Origin: JBAVQS01 sp049694275
Lineage (GTDB): Bacteria; Chloroflexota; Anaerolineae; UBA4142; SHND01
Length of the DNA stretch: 8,343 nt
Assembly: GCA_049694275.1 (NCBI GenBank)
Contig: JBAVQS010000320.1
Location: 1 to 8,343 of the forward strand
Direction: 5' to 3'
A model generated the notes under the pieces. The model saw nothing but the letters and a program-made list of their open reading frames with translations. It was not told where the DNA came from and ran no database searches. The translations under genes and the position numbers were made by a program. Below, in pieces: positions 1-6,563 of this stretch (positions are counted from its first letter, which is position 1; each line of letters opens with the position of its first letter).

Positions 1-272
1 GTGGTCGTGCCATCGCCCGCGACGTCGTTCGTCTTGGTGGACGCTTCCTTCAAGAGCTGGGCGCCCATGTTCTCGTACGGATTTTCGAGCTCGATTTCCT
101 TGGCGACGGTGACGCCATCATGCGTGATCGTCGGCGCGCCAAATTTCTTGTCGAGCGCCACGTTGCGGCCCTTGGGGCCGAGAGTGGTCTTGACCGCGCG
201 CGCGAGCTCGTCGACGCCAATTTTCAGATGCCGGCGTGCATCCTCGGAAAATGAGATTTCCTTAGCAGGCAT
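1..272 (-). CDS. groEL: Chaperonin GroEL (60 kDa), N-terminal 90 residues, cut by window edge
   Basis: This is the start of the large chaperonin subunit, which forms the double-ring ATP-driven folding chamber in the cytoplasm and works with GroES. The 90 visible residues match the GroEL equatorial domain: TLGPKGRNV at residues 30-38 (phosphate-binding loop), HDGVTVAKEI at 51-60, and GDGTT at 86-90 containing the conserved ATPase Asp87. The ATG at 272-270 is chosen because a perfect AGGAGG lies four bases upstream and the MPAKEISF-type start is usual for the family. It follows groES by 35 bases in the same direction, the standard groESL order. The rest of the protein (about 450 residues) lies outside the window. 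Nothing looks broken in the visible part. The family assignment is close to certain. Confidence 0.97.
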   Translation of the reverse strand, partial: MPAKEISFSEDARRHLKIGVDELARAVKTTLGPKGRNVALDKKFGAPTITHDGVTVAKEIELENPYENMGAQLLKEASTKTNDVAGDGTT

Positions 273-276
273 TGTT

Positions 277-282
277 CCTCCT
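277..282 (-). promoter_or_regulatory. Shine-Dalgarno site of groEL
   Basis: Reads AGGAGG on the minus strand, four bases before the groEL ATG. It fixes the start codon and shows that strong Shine-Dalgarno signals are used in this genome, in contrast to the GH-GT-TPR operon, where the starts lack one. Confidence 0.85.
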
Positions 283-307
283 AAATATCATCTTTCTATG
301 GGATTGA

Positions 308-625
308 TTACTTGCCACTGTCGATCACGGCGAGGATGTCTTTTTCGCCGAGGATCAAATATTTCTTGTCGCCGAGCTTGATCTCGGCGCCGCTGTATTT
401 GGCATAGACGACGCGATCGCCCACGGCCACTTCGAGGGGGAGGCGCTTTTTGCCATCCTCATCCCAGCGACCGGGGCCGGCCGCCGCCACGAGACCTTCC
501 TGGGGTTTTTCCTTGGCCGTTTCCGGCAGGAGAATGCCGCCCGCCGTCGTTTCCTCACGGTCGAGGGGTTCGACGATCACGCGATCGGCAAGGGGTCGGA
601 TATTGAGAGCAGTCTTTTCCGCCAT
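308..625 (-). CDS. groES: Co-chaperonin GroES (10 kDa)
   Basis: GroES is the heptameric lid of the GroEL folding chamber in the cytoplasm. The 105-residue product shows the family pattern in order: IRPLADRVIVEP at residues 9-20, the mobile loop that docks on GroEL with GGILLPETAKEKPQEG at 29-44, GPGRW at 50-54 near the roof loop, VGDRVVYAKYSGAEIKL at 68-84, and the C-terminal ILGEKDILAVI at 91-101. It is a little longer than the usual 94-97 residues because of extra N-terminal residues and a slightly extended roof region. The frame stays open for 33 codons upstream, but the ATG at 625-623 is preferred: AAAGGAG lies seven bases upstream and the family start aligns there. groEL follows 35 bases downstream. 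Regulation by HrcA is expected from the CIRCE element at 787-813. Confidence 0.97.
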   Translation of the reverse strand: MAEKTALNIRPLADRVIVEPLDREETTAGGILLPETAKEKPQEGLVAAAGPGRWDEDGKKRLPLEVAVGDRVVYAKYSGAEIKLGDKKYLILGEKDILAVIDSGK

Positions 626-632
626 CGGGAGA

Positions 633-639
633 CTCCTTT
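633..639 (-). promoter_or_regulatory. Shine-Dalgarno site of groES
   Basis: Reads AAAGGAG on the minus strand, seven bases before the ATG at 625. It decides the start against the in-frame extension reaching back to 724. Confidence 0.8.
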
Positions 640-659
640 CTGCACAAAAAAATTTTGGG

Positions 660-686
660 TTAGCACTCGACAGGTCCGTCTGCAAG
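660..686 (-). promoter_or_regulatory. Degenerate CIRCE-like site in the groES leader
   Basis: One arm, TTAGCACTC at 660-668, is a perfect CIRCE half-site, and the 11-mer GGTTAGCACTC at 658-668 is repeated exactly in the full CIRCE at 785-795. After a nine-base spacer, the partner arm at 678-686 (GTCTGCAAG) matches only five of nine positions of GAGTGCTAA. The site ends 34 bases before the groES start codon, a common place for CIRCE in other bacteria. It may be a weak second HrcA site or a decayed ancestral operator. No convincing promoter is visible directly upstream of it. Confidence 0.5.
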
Positions 687-699
687 CAGTAGTCTAGTC

Positions 700-728
700 C
701 CTTGTGAGCGTTTTTGCCGCGCACAAGG
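700..728 (-). other. Leader hairpin in the groES 5' UTR
   Basis: CCTTGTG at 700-706 pairs perfectly with CACAAGG at 722-728. One mismatch (707/721) is followed by three more pairs (708-710 with 718-720), closing a seven-base loop. In the mRNA this gives a ten-pair stem with an A-rich loop (GCAAAAA). No T-run follows on the minus strand, so it does not look like an intrinsic terminator. A role in mRNA stability or temperature response is possible but not shown. Confidence 0.55.
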
Positions 729-786
729 CGCTAGGCTACCCTCAGCCTGACTTGTTCCTGTCTAGCGTCCACTAAATGGTGAGTGG

Positions 787-813
787 TTAGCACTCTCACC
801 TATCGAGTGCTAA
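787..813 (-). promoter_or_regulatory. CIRCE operator (HrcA binding site)
   Basis: TTAGCACTC, nine bases, then GAGTGCTAA: a perfect match to the CIRCE consensus. The dyad extends outward to 13 paired bases per arm (783-817). CIRCE is the known operator of the heat-shock repressor HrcA in front of groESL and dnaK operons. Here it begins at or next to the predicted transcription start, so bound HrcA would block initiation. Confidence 0.96.
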
Positions 814-821
814 CCACCTAT

Positions 822-849
822 ACTATACCACAAATTTTTCTGTTGTCAA
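822..849 (-). promoter_or_regulatory. Sigma-70-type promoter of groES-groEL
   Basis: On the minus strand a perfect -35 TTGACA (849-844), a 16-base AT-rich spacer and a -10 TATAGT (827-822, five of six). The start would fall near 814-816, at the edge of CIRCE, leaving a leader of about 190 bases before groES. The -35 begins only ten bases after the stop codon of the TPR gene, and no terminator separates them. Confidence 0.82.
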
Positions 850-858
850 GAGTTTTTT

Positions 859-2088
859 TTAGGGTTTGGTCTTGGTGGGGCGCGGCGTGGGCGGCGGCGG
901 CGCACCCAGGCAGTGCTCGGCGTAATATTGGAGCGCGGCCTGAACCGCGCCGTCATCTGGATTTACGCCGCTCGCTTTGTCGAGCCACTCTTTGCCCTTG
1001 GCGCAGTTGTCGAGATTCACATAGCCCAGGCCGAGCTGGTAATAGTACTCGATGCGCTCCCCGCCCAACTCGACCGCCTTCTCCAGCGTAGGGACGGCGT
1101 TATCCCAATTCTGCAGGACGAAATAGATCGTGCCGAGATGCCCATAGGGCGCGGGGAAATTGGGATCGAGGGCAATGGCATGCTTGAGCTGCGCCTCGGC
1201 CGCTTCATAATCGCCATTGAAATAATAGGTCCAGCCCAACTCGTCATAAACCTCAGGCGCTTTCGGGTCCACTCGAATCGCCTGCTGGAGAATGGCGAGC
1301 CCGTTCTTGTACTGCCCGAGCGCGCGATAGTTGCGCGCCACATCCACATAGAGAAATCCAAGGTTGGGCGCAATCTGCACGGCCCGCTGGTATTCCGGCA
1401 GCGCGTCGCGATAACGGCCGCGAATCTCCAACGCATAACCCAGGTCGCGGTGCGCTTCAAAGTTATTATCGTCGAGCGCCACCGCGTTGCGCGCGGCGGG
1501 AAGGGATTTGTCGATGCGCCCCAGGTCGGAATAGACTTCGGAGAGCCACGCCCAGGCGTAGACGTTCTTGTCGTCCAACTGGGTCGCGCGCAGGCCCTCG
1601 GCCACCGCGTCGTCGTAAATCGCCTTCCAATCGAGCGCGAGGGCAAGGACGGCGTGATTGTAGGCGCCGTTGTCGTTCAACTCGATGGCGCGCCGCGCCT
1701 CGGTTTCGGCTTCATCATAGCGGCGGCGCATGATATAGAGCCGCGCGAGCCGCGCGTGCGCCGCGTCGTCGTTGTCATTCTGCTTGATCGCCAGCTCATA
1801 GTTCTTGATCGCGTCGTCGATCGCGCCGTTGCGGAAAAATCCGTCGGCCAGCGCCATATAATCCGGCGGCGCCTCAGTCGGCGTCGGCAGCGGCGTCGCC
1901 GTGGGCCGGAGCTGCGCGGGCAAGAGCGTGACCGGCGCGATATAGGTCCCGCGCCAGGCGAGAATCAAAAAGATGGCGTACGCGCCGCCCGCAAAAATCA
2001 GGAGCACGAGCAGAAAATTTCTTAGCCAGTGTGACTGGCGGCGACGACCGATGTACATGAGAGACTGAAAATCATTATACATGCACAT
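859..2088 (-). CDS. Membrane-anchored tetratricopeptide repeat protein
   Basis: A 409-residue protein. A basic N-terminus (RRRQSHW) is followed by one membrane segment at about residues 24-44 that lacks a clear cleavage site, so it is probably a signal anchor. A Thr/Pro-rich linker follows (PTATPLPTPTEAP at 62-74), then about nine consecutive 34-residue TPR units from about 75 to 380. The clearest cover 109-142, 211-244 and 279-312, the last ending in AIALDPN. The tail is Pro-rich (PPPPTPRPTKTKP). Cys362 and Cys393 could form a disulfide outside the membrane. TPRs bind proteins, so a scaffold role is inferred; the partner is unknown. It lies 20 bases after the glycosyltransferase gene, so probably in its operon. 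The start is uncertain: ATGs at 2088, 2082 and 2055 all lack a Shine-Dalgarno site, and a TATAAT lies at 2081-2076. Confidence 0.88.
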   Translation of the reverse strand: MCMYNDFQSLMYIGRRRQSHWLRNFLLVLLIFAGGAYAIFLILAWRGTYIAPVTLLPAQLRPTATPLPTPTEAPPDYMALADGFFRNGAIDDAIKNYELAIKQNDNDDAAHARLARLYIMRRRYDEAETEARRAIELNDNGAYNHAVLALALDWKAIYDDAVAEGLRATQLDDKNVYAWAWLSEVYSDLGRIDKSLPAARNAVALDDNNFEAHRDLGYALEIRGRYRDALPEYQRAVQIAPNLGFLYVDVARNYRALGQYKNGLAILQQAIRVDPKAPEVYDELGWTYYFNGDYEAAEAQLKHAIALDPNFPAPYGHLGTIYFVLQNWDNAVPTLEKAVELGGERIEYYYQLGLGYVNLDNCAKGKEWLDKASGVNPDDGAVQAALQYYAEHCLGAPPPPTPRPTKTKP

Positions 2089-2108
2089 CGCGCGGCGGGC
2101 TAATTCCG

Positions 2109-4151
2109 TTAAGGGGCTGCAATCAGGACCGCGCCCAGGATGAGGTGATCGGCGCCGGAGGCCAGCGGCAGGCGCTGACCGTTTTCGGGGCGATAGAGCC
2201 CCAGCTCGACGGTGTATGGACCGGGCGGCGTGCCGGGGCGGATGAGCAGGCCCATCCGATCCGCAATCGCATCGCCCTCATACCAACTGGTGGTCGGGCG
2301 GAAACCGTCGACCGGCTCGACATCGCGCTGACTCACGACCCGGCCGCCCGCATCGAGCAGATGCACGAACACTTTGTAATTGGCGGAGGGGTGTTTGAGC
2401 GCGCGCCAATCGAACTGTAGCGAAAGGACCCGGCCCGGCGCGAGGGGACCGGCGTTCTGGCGGGTGACCCCCGCCAATGTAATCTCATCGCCAAACTGCG
2501 CCGGCGCTGTGACCCACTCGGCCGGCGCGCCATCGGCGTTGCCATATTGCGCGAAGCGGATATTGCCGTGCCATTCGTCGGCGGCCTGGAAGCGCTGCGC
2601 GCTCAGGGCGCGCTCGACGTACTGCGCCGGGTCCGCCTGTTCGGTCGCCCAGTAGAGGGCAAAGATATTGTCGTGATTCGCAATCAAATCGCCCAACACG
2701 GCGTCGGTCGGTCCCTGAGCCAGCGGCCGGCCCACCGGCAGCGTCACGAGCGGCGCCGCGCCGCGGTAATAATAGCGGACCACGTCGATCTGGCCGGGCG
2801 CATCGACCAGCACGGCGTCATTGGCACGCGCAAAAGAGTTGATATAGCCGATGACCCCGCGATAATCGTCGCGCTGGAGCCGCGGATCGGCATACACCCC
2901 CTGCACCGCGTTCCATGCGCCGACAAGCAACACGCACAGGATCACCCCAAAGGCCAGCGTCCGGCCAAGCTGCGCCGCGCCGCCATTTCGGTCGCGCGTG
3001 ACGGGCAGGAACCGCGCCAGCCCGCGTGCGACCAGCACGAGGAAAGCGGGCGTGGCGAGGAGCAGGAATTTGGGATTATAGGCGGGGCGCTGCAACGAGA
3101 CCGCGTACATGAACAGCAGGGGGACGAGCGCGGCAGAGGCGCACAGCAGAACCGGCCAATCGCGCGCGCGCGCCGAATCTCCGTCCGGGCGCCTCGCGGC
3201 GAACGTCGGCGGCAGCAGCCCGACAAGCAAGAGGAGGCCGAACAGCGCAACGATTCCGGCCTGATCGCTCAACGGCGTATCAATCCCGAGGACAAAGGCG
3301 CTCAGGACGCGCCAGGTGAGCTCGGGCAGTGAAAAACGGTCGCTGATCGCCGGCCAGGACGAGAGCTGATTGCCGGCATAGACCAGCCAGGGGAGAAAAG
3401 CGACCACAATGAGTACCCCGGCCAATGCGAGCCAGAAGGCCACCCGGTAGCGAAACCGCGACGCGGCCATTGGACCGCCGCGCCGCCAGGCGAGCAGGAA
3501 CCACACGCCGACGGCCAGCCCCTCGGCCAGGAGCAGTGCCGGCGCAAAATAATGCGTATAGAGCGCGGCCAGCGCGGTCAGCAGAAAGGCGGCCAGCGCG
3601 CGGCGATCAATTTTCCCCTTTTCGGCCGCGCCGGTGAAACGCGCCAGCGCCAGGAGCGAGAGCGCGCCCCAGAGCGCCACCCAGATATACATCCGGGTCT
3701 CTTGCGAATAGTACAACTGAAAGGCCGACAGGGCCGAGAGGCCGGCGGCGAGGAGCGCGACGCGCAGGCCAAACAGGGTGCGCGCGAGGGCGGCCGTCGC
3801 CGCGATGAGCGCGAGCCCGCTGGCCGCCGAGAGGAAACGGACGGCGAACTCGCCATCGCCTGCCAGTCCGATCCAGAAATGCAGGAGGAGATAATAGAGC
3901 GGAGGGTGAATATCGTGCGCCGCGCCCGAGAGGATGGCGGAGAGGCTGAGGCGCGCCAGCGCAACGGAAGTCCCTTCGTCATTCCACAGGCTCTGCGCCG
4001 CGAGGCTATAGAGGCGCACGAGCCAGCCGAGCGCCAGCAGGGCGAGCAAGCCCCAGGGCGCGAACGGGCGTAACCGGGCCGGGACGAACGAGGGACCGGC
4101 CTCCGCCGCCGCGGGTTCATGCCGGATCGGAATCAATGCGCGCTCCGCCAT
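2109..4151 (-). CDS. GT39/PMT-type polytopic glycosyltransferase with C-terminal beta-sandwich
   Basis: A GT-C fold membrane glycosyltransferase, the class that moves sugars from polyprenyl-phosphate donors onto acceptors outside the membrane. From the ATG at 4151 it has 680 residues. Family marks are WNDEG at 56-60 (acidic Asp-Glu pair in the first outer loop, as in PMT/ArnT enzymes), HPPLYYLLLHFW at 82-93, YYSQETRMY at 147-155 and RPAYNPKFLLLATP at 355-368. Roughly 9-11 hydrophobic segments lie between 31 and 415. A soluble region (about 420-545) follows, then a beta-sandwich-like domain at about 546-680 that may bind carbohydrate. The start overlaps the upstream hydrolase gene by 19 bases. 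AGGAG directly abuts this ATG, so its spacing is poor; GTG codons at 4226 and 4205 are alternatives in the same frame. Donor and acceptor are unknown. Confidence 0.88.
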   Translation of the reverse strand: MAERALIPIRHEPAAAEAGPSFVPARLRPFAPWGLLALLALGWLVRLYSLAAQSLWNDEGTSVALARLSLSAILSGAAHDIHPPLYYLLLHFWIGLAGDGEFAVRFLSAASGLALIAATAALARTLFGLRVALLAAGLSALSAFQLYYSQETRMYIWVALWGALSLLALARFTGAAEKGKIDRRALAAFLLTALAALYTHYFAPALLLAEGLAVGVWFLLAWRRGGPMAASRFRYRVAFWLALAGVLIVVAFLPWLVYAGNQLSSWPAISDRFSLPELTWRVLSAFVLGIDTPLSDQAGIVALFGLLLLVGLLPPTFAARRPDGDSARARDWPVLLCASAALVPLLFMYAVSLQRPAYNPKFLLLATPAFLVLVARGLARFLPVTRDRNGGAAQLGRTLAFGVILCVLLVGAWNAVQGVYADPRLQRDDYRGVIGYINSFARANDAVLVDAPGQIDVVRYYYRGAAPLVTLPVGRPLAQGPTDAVLGDLIANHDNIFALYWATEQADPAQYVERALSAQRFQAADEWHGNIRFAQYGNADGAPAEWVTAPAQFGDEITLAGVTRQNAGPLAPGRVLSLQFDWRALKHPSANYKVFVHLLDAGGRVVSQRDVEPVDGFRPTTSWYEGDAIADRMGLLIRPGTPPGPYTVELGLYRPENGQRLPLASGADHLILGAVLIAAP

Positions 4152-5860
4152 CTCCTGAATGCGCCCACCCCCGCGCCGAGAGCCACAAGGCCCGCGGCAA
4201 TCCACAGGCCGATCTGGACGAGCCACTCCGCGGTGCGGCGAATCACAATCCCGTCAAGGCGCATTTCGCCGCGCGTGACCGTCAGCTCGACGCGATGCGC
4301 GCCCGGGACGAGACCGCGCGCGAGCACGATGCGCCCGCCCGAGTGCGGATCGGTGACCCGCAGGTCAAGCTCCTGCGCGGGGCGGCCATCGACGCTGACG
4401 GACACCACGCCGCCGTAGGGGTTTTGCAAGAGGGCCAGTTCGGCGCCCGTCCCGTGAAAAGTGAACGCGAGCCGCGCGCCGGGCGCGCCGGTGCGGTATT
4501 CACCGGCCGCAGCGTCCGGGTCGGCGACGGGCGCGCTCCACGGCCCGGCATAGTCCAGCGTCCAGTTGCCCTCCTGGTGGAACCCGATGCCCAGCCAGCG
4601 CGCGGTGGCAATATACTCCTTGAGCGCCGCATAGACCGGATGTGGAGTAAAATCCGGGTCGAACATGCGGAAATAGTACGAGGGCTGGTCCTTTTCATGG
4701 TCGTCGACGCGGCGCAGGAACCAGTACATCATCGGCCCCATCCAGGGCCACTCCTCCTGCGCGCGGGTGTAGGCCTGCGTCGCATAGCGCGCCTGCTGCG
4801 CGTCGGTGACGCGACCGTAGGGCGCATCCTTGAACGTGGCGGGGAGCACATTCCAGCCGACCTCCATCGCCCAGATCGGCTTGTTCTCATCGCCGTTCTT
4901 GACCATGATATCGCGGAGCATCAGCGGCCGCGAAAAGTCCATGCGGTCCCATTCCAGCCGCCGGTCGCCCGGACCCGTAAAGAGGCCATAGTCCTGCACG
5001 GCGAGGATGTCAAAGCTGCCGCGTGCGCCGGCGGCATACATCTGCTGGAGAAAGAGGGTATCCATCAGGTCGCGCTGGGTCTGCTCTTTGGTCGGCGCCA
5101 GGGCGGCGCTCAGGACGACGGCGTTGGGGTCGGCGCGCTTGACCGCGGCGTATCCGACCTTGAGCAAGCGCGTGTAATCGACCGCGCTGACCGGCTGGTT
5201 GCCCCACTCGCAGCAGATATTCGGCTCGTTCCAGAGCTGATAGTACTGGATCTTGCCCTTGTAGCGCGAGACGACCGCCGCGACAAAATCGCCATAGTCG
5301 GCATAGTCGTCGGGCGGCGCAAAGTTCCCCCGGTCGTGGCCGTCGTGGCGCGTCCAGTCGGGCGGATGGTCGAGCCGCGCAATAATGTCAATGCCGTACT
5401 CGTTGGCGAGGTTGACGATCCGGTCGTACTTGTCCCAGGTCGATTTGTTGTATTTCTTGTCCCAGAACTGGCCCTTGGCCGGAAGCTCGATATCCTCCCA
5501 GGGGAACTCTTGCCGGATAAAGCGGAACCCCCCATCGTGGATGAGCTGCAAGCTCTGGCGAATCTTGCCCTCTTCGACCTCCTGCTCCAGAAAGGTATTG
5601 ACGCCAAAAGGGGGCAGGTCGGTATAGGGCATCGGCGCGAAATCGGCGGTTTCGGGCTGCGGCTGTACGAGCGCCGAGAGCTGGATATAAACGCCGCGGA
5701 GTTGAAAATAGGTATCCTCTTCGCCGGTCCAGTCGGCCAGGATGCGATGAATATCATCATGCCAGGCGCCGAAGACCGCCGCGGCGACGAGGAGAACCAC
5801 GAGGAGCGAGACGACGATGCGGACGAGCCACCGAACGAGGACTTGTACGAGGACTTTCAC
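4133..5860 (-). CDS. Membrane-tethered glycoside hydrolase, clan GH-A (GH39/PslG-like)
   Basis: A 575-residue protein predicted to cleave a polysaccharide outside the cytoplasmic membrane. It has an N-terminal membrane segment (about 11-32), a TIM-barrel catalytic domain (about 85-420), a beta-sandwich-like domain (about 430-540) and a second membrane segment (about 546-567) followed by a basic tail. Clan GH-A catalytic motifs are present: YYQLWNEPN at 206-214 with acid/base Glu212, and WAMEVGWN at 330-337 with candidate nucleophile Glu333. FGVNTFLEQ (85-93) and FIRQEFPWEDIE (114-125) resemble the opening of PslG-type enzymes, which trim exopolysaccharide during export. Being anchored at both ends is unusual for a hydrolase. 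The start is GTG at 5860 with no Shine-Dalgarno site. It is first in the operon with the glycosyltransferase. The substrate is not predictable from sequence. Confidence 0.88.
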   Translation of the reverse strand: MKVLVQVLVRWLVRIVVSLLVVLLVAAAVFGAWHDDIHRILADWTGEEDTYFQLRGVYIQLSALVQPQPETADFAPMPYTDLPPFGVNTFLEQEVEEGKIRQSLQLIHDGGFRFIRQEFPWEDIELPAKGQFWDKKYNKSTWDKYDRIVNLANEYGIDIIARLDHPPDWTRHDGHDRGNFAPPDDYADYGDFVAAVVSRYKGKIQYYQLWNEPNICCEWGNQPVSAVDYTRLLKVGYAAVKRADPNAVVLSAALAPTKEQTQRDLMDTLFLQQMYAAGARGSFDILAVQDYGLFTGPGDRRLEWDRMDFSRPLMLRDIMVKNGDENKPIWAMEVGWNVLPATFKDAPYGRVTDAQQARYATQAYTRAQEEWPWMGPMMYWFLRRVDDHEKDQPSYYFRMFDPDFTPHPVYAALKEYIATARWLGIGFHQEGNWTLDYAGPWSAPVADPDAAAGEYRTGAPGARLAFTFHGTGAELALLQNPYGGVVSVSVDGRPAQELDLRVTDPHSGGRIVLARGLVPGAHRVELTVTRGEMRLDGIVIRRTAEWLVQIGLWIAAGLVALGAGVGAFRRWRSAH

Positions 5861-5867
5861 GCAGGAT

Positions 5868-5876
5868 ATTTTAGCA
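5868..5876 (-). promoter_or_regulatory. Extended -10 promoter of the GH-GT-TPR operon
   Basis: On the minus strand TGCTAAAAT: a TG extension and a -10 TAAAAT (five of six). No good -35 is seen at 16-18 bases, which extended -10 promoters can lack. A-runs on the minus strand at 5906-5912 and 5920-5925 could act as an upstream activating element. Only seven bases separate the -10 from the GTG start of the hydrolase, so the transcript would be leaderless or nearly so. Confidence 0.5.
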
Positions 5877-5952
5877 CAAGAACGGAAATAACCCTATCCT
5901 TGCTCTTTTTTTCCGCCGCTTTTTTCCATTGTTTGGAATATTGTTTTTGATT

Positions 5953-5988
5953 CACCCGGTTTCAATGTCAATCGCGTCAAACCGGGTG
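5953..5988. repeat. Inverted repeat in the spacer between two operons
   Basis: CACCCGGTTT at 5953-5962 pairs perfectly with AAACCGGGTG at 5979-5988 around a 16-base loop. It lies 87 bases after the lipoprotein stop codon and about 80 bases upstream of the hydrolase -10. Neither strand has a T-run after the stem, so a classical intrinsic terminator is not supported. It could be an operator or an mRNA 3' end structure. Further upstream in the spacer, GGGCCT (6023-6028) and AGGCCC (6047-6052) form a second, weaker dyad. I see no gene in the spacer 5861-6074. Confidence 0.5.
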
Positions 5989-6074
5989 TAAACAGCTTGT
6001 TGTCTGACCAGGCAACCCCCTGGGGCCTTGCGCAGTTTCATAGCCGAGGCCCAGATCCAGAACGGGCTTGTCCG

Positions 6075-6563
6075 TTACCGCTCACAGGTGCCCAGGCAAG
6101 CCTGCATACCAGCCGCCTGAACGATCTCTGTCCCCTCATTCAGGTAACCCTCGAGGTTAACTGATCGCCCTGAATAGTATTCTTGTTGTGTTGGCGTCCA
6201 CGCGGCATCGATCGTTTTGGTCTCTCCGGGTTGCCACATCAGTTGTGTTGCCGCCTGATCGGGATGTAGTGCTGCCCATGAAAATAGGATCTCACCTCCA
6301 TTTACATCAAATACCTTAATATTCAAGACCGGACCGTTTTGCGAGTTAATCTGAACCGGTTGTTTGCCCGTATTCGTCACAGTAAAGTGCATTTGCACTT
6401 GGTCGCCGGGGCCAGCATGGGTGCGATTGGTCTGAAACTGCAGCCTCAGATCTTGATACCGCGTCACTTGGGTTCCGCCGTCCCAGTCACACGCGGCCAG
6501 TAGAATTGTTAAGCTGAGTGCGACAATCATGGCGAGTCGATACTTGATTTTATTTCCATTCAT
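6075..6563 (-). CDS. Lipoprotein with BsuPI-like immunoglobulin-fold domain
   Basis: A 162-residue predicted lipoprotein. The N-terminus has Lys and Arg followed by a hydrophobic stretch and a lipobox L-A-A-C at 22-25, so Cys25 should be lipidated and the protein held on the outer face of the membrane. The body reads like the BsuPI (proteinase-inhibitor-like) beta-sandwich pattern: HFTVTNTGKQPVQI at 59-72, a central VFDVNGGEILFSW at 84-96, WQPGETKTIDAAW at 110-122 and LEGYL at 137-141. A CxxxC pair (Cys156, Cys160) sits at the C-terminus. The BsuPI match is pattern-based from memory and needs a profile search; actual protease inhibition is not implied. The ATG at 6563 has GAGGG six bases upstream and overlaps the preceding small gene by 14 bases, which suggests coupled translation. 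Confidence 0.8.
   Translation of the reverse strand: MNGNKIKYRLAMIVALSLTILLAACDWDGGTQVTRYQDLRLQFQTNRTHAGPGDQVQMHFTVTNTGKQPVQINSQNGPVLNIKVFDVNGGEILFSWAALHPDQAATQLMWQPGETKTIDAAWTPTQQEYYSGRSVNLEGYLNEGTEIVQAAGMQACLGTCER

Noticed and set aside
626..724. 33-residue N-terminal extension of groES
   Set aside because: The good AAAGGAG is seven bases before the ATG at 625, and family proteins begin near there; the extension covers the CIRCE-like arm and the leader hairpin.
905..1140. Possible intrinsic terminator or repeat in GC-rich runs near the TPR gene end
   Set aside because: The runs encode the Pro-rich tail and last TPR units, and no stem followed by a T-run on the minus strand was found.
913..2025. 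370-codon open frame on the plus strand
   Set aside because: Antisense to the TPR gene. The regular 34-residue repeats are on the minus strand; the plus frame is a shadow.
2547..3332. 261-codon open frame on the plus strand
   Set aside because: Antisense to the glycosyltransferase; Arg/Gln-rich with no recognisable motif.
5905..5928. T-runs flanking CCGCCGC as a terminator
   Set aside because: There is no inverted repeat ahead of the T-runs on the plus strand, and no plus-strand gene ends here. On the minus strand they are A-runs upstream of the hydrolase promoter.
4136..5950. 604-codon open frame on the plus strand
   Set aside because: It lies antisense across the glycoside hydrolase gene, whose catalytic motifs are clear. 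The translation is rich in Arg, Gly, Val and Ile with no domain pattern, as expected for the mirror of a GC-rich gene.
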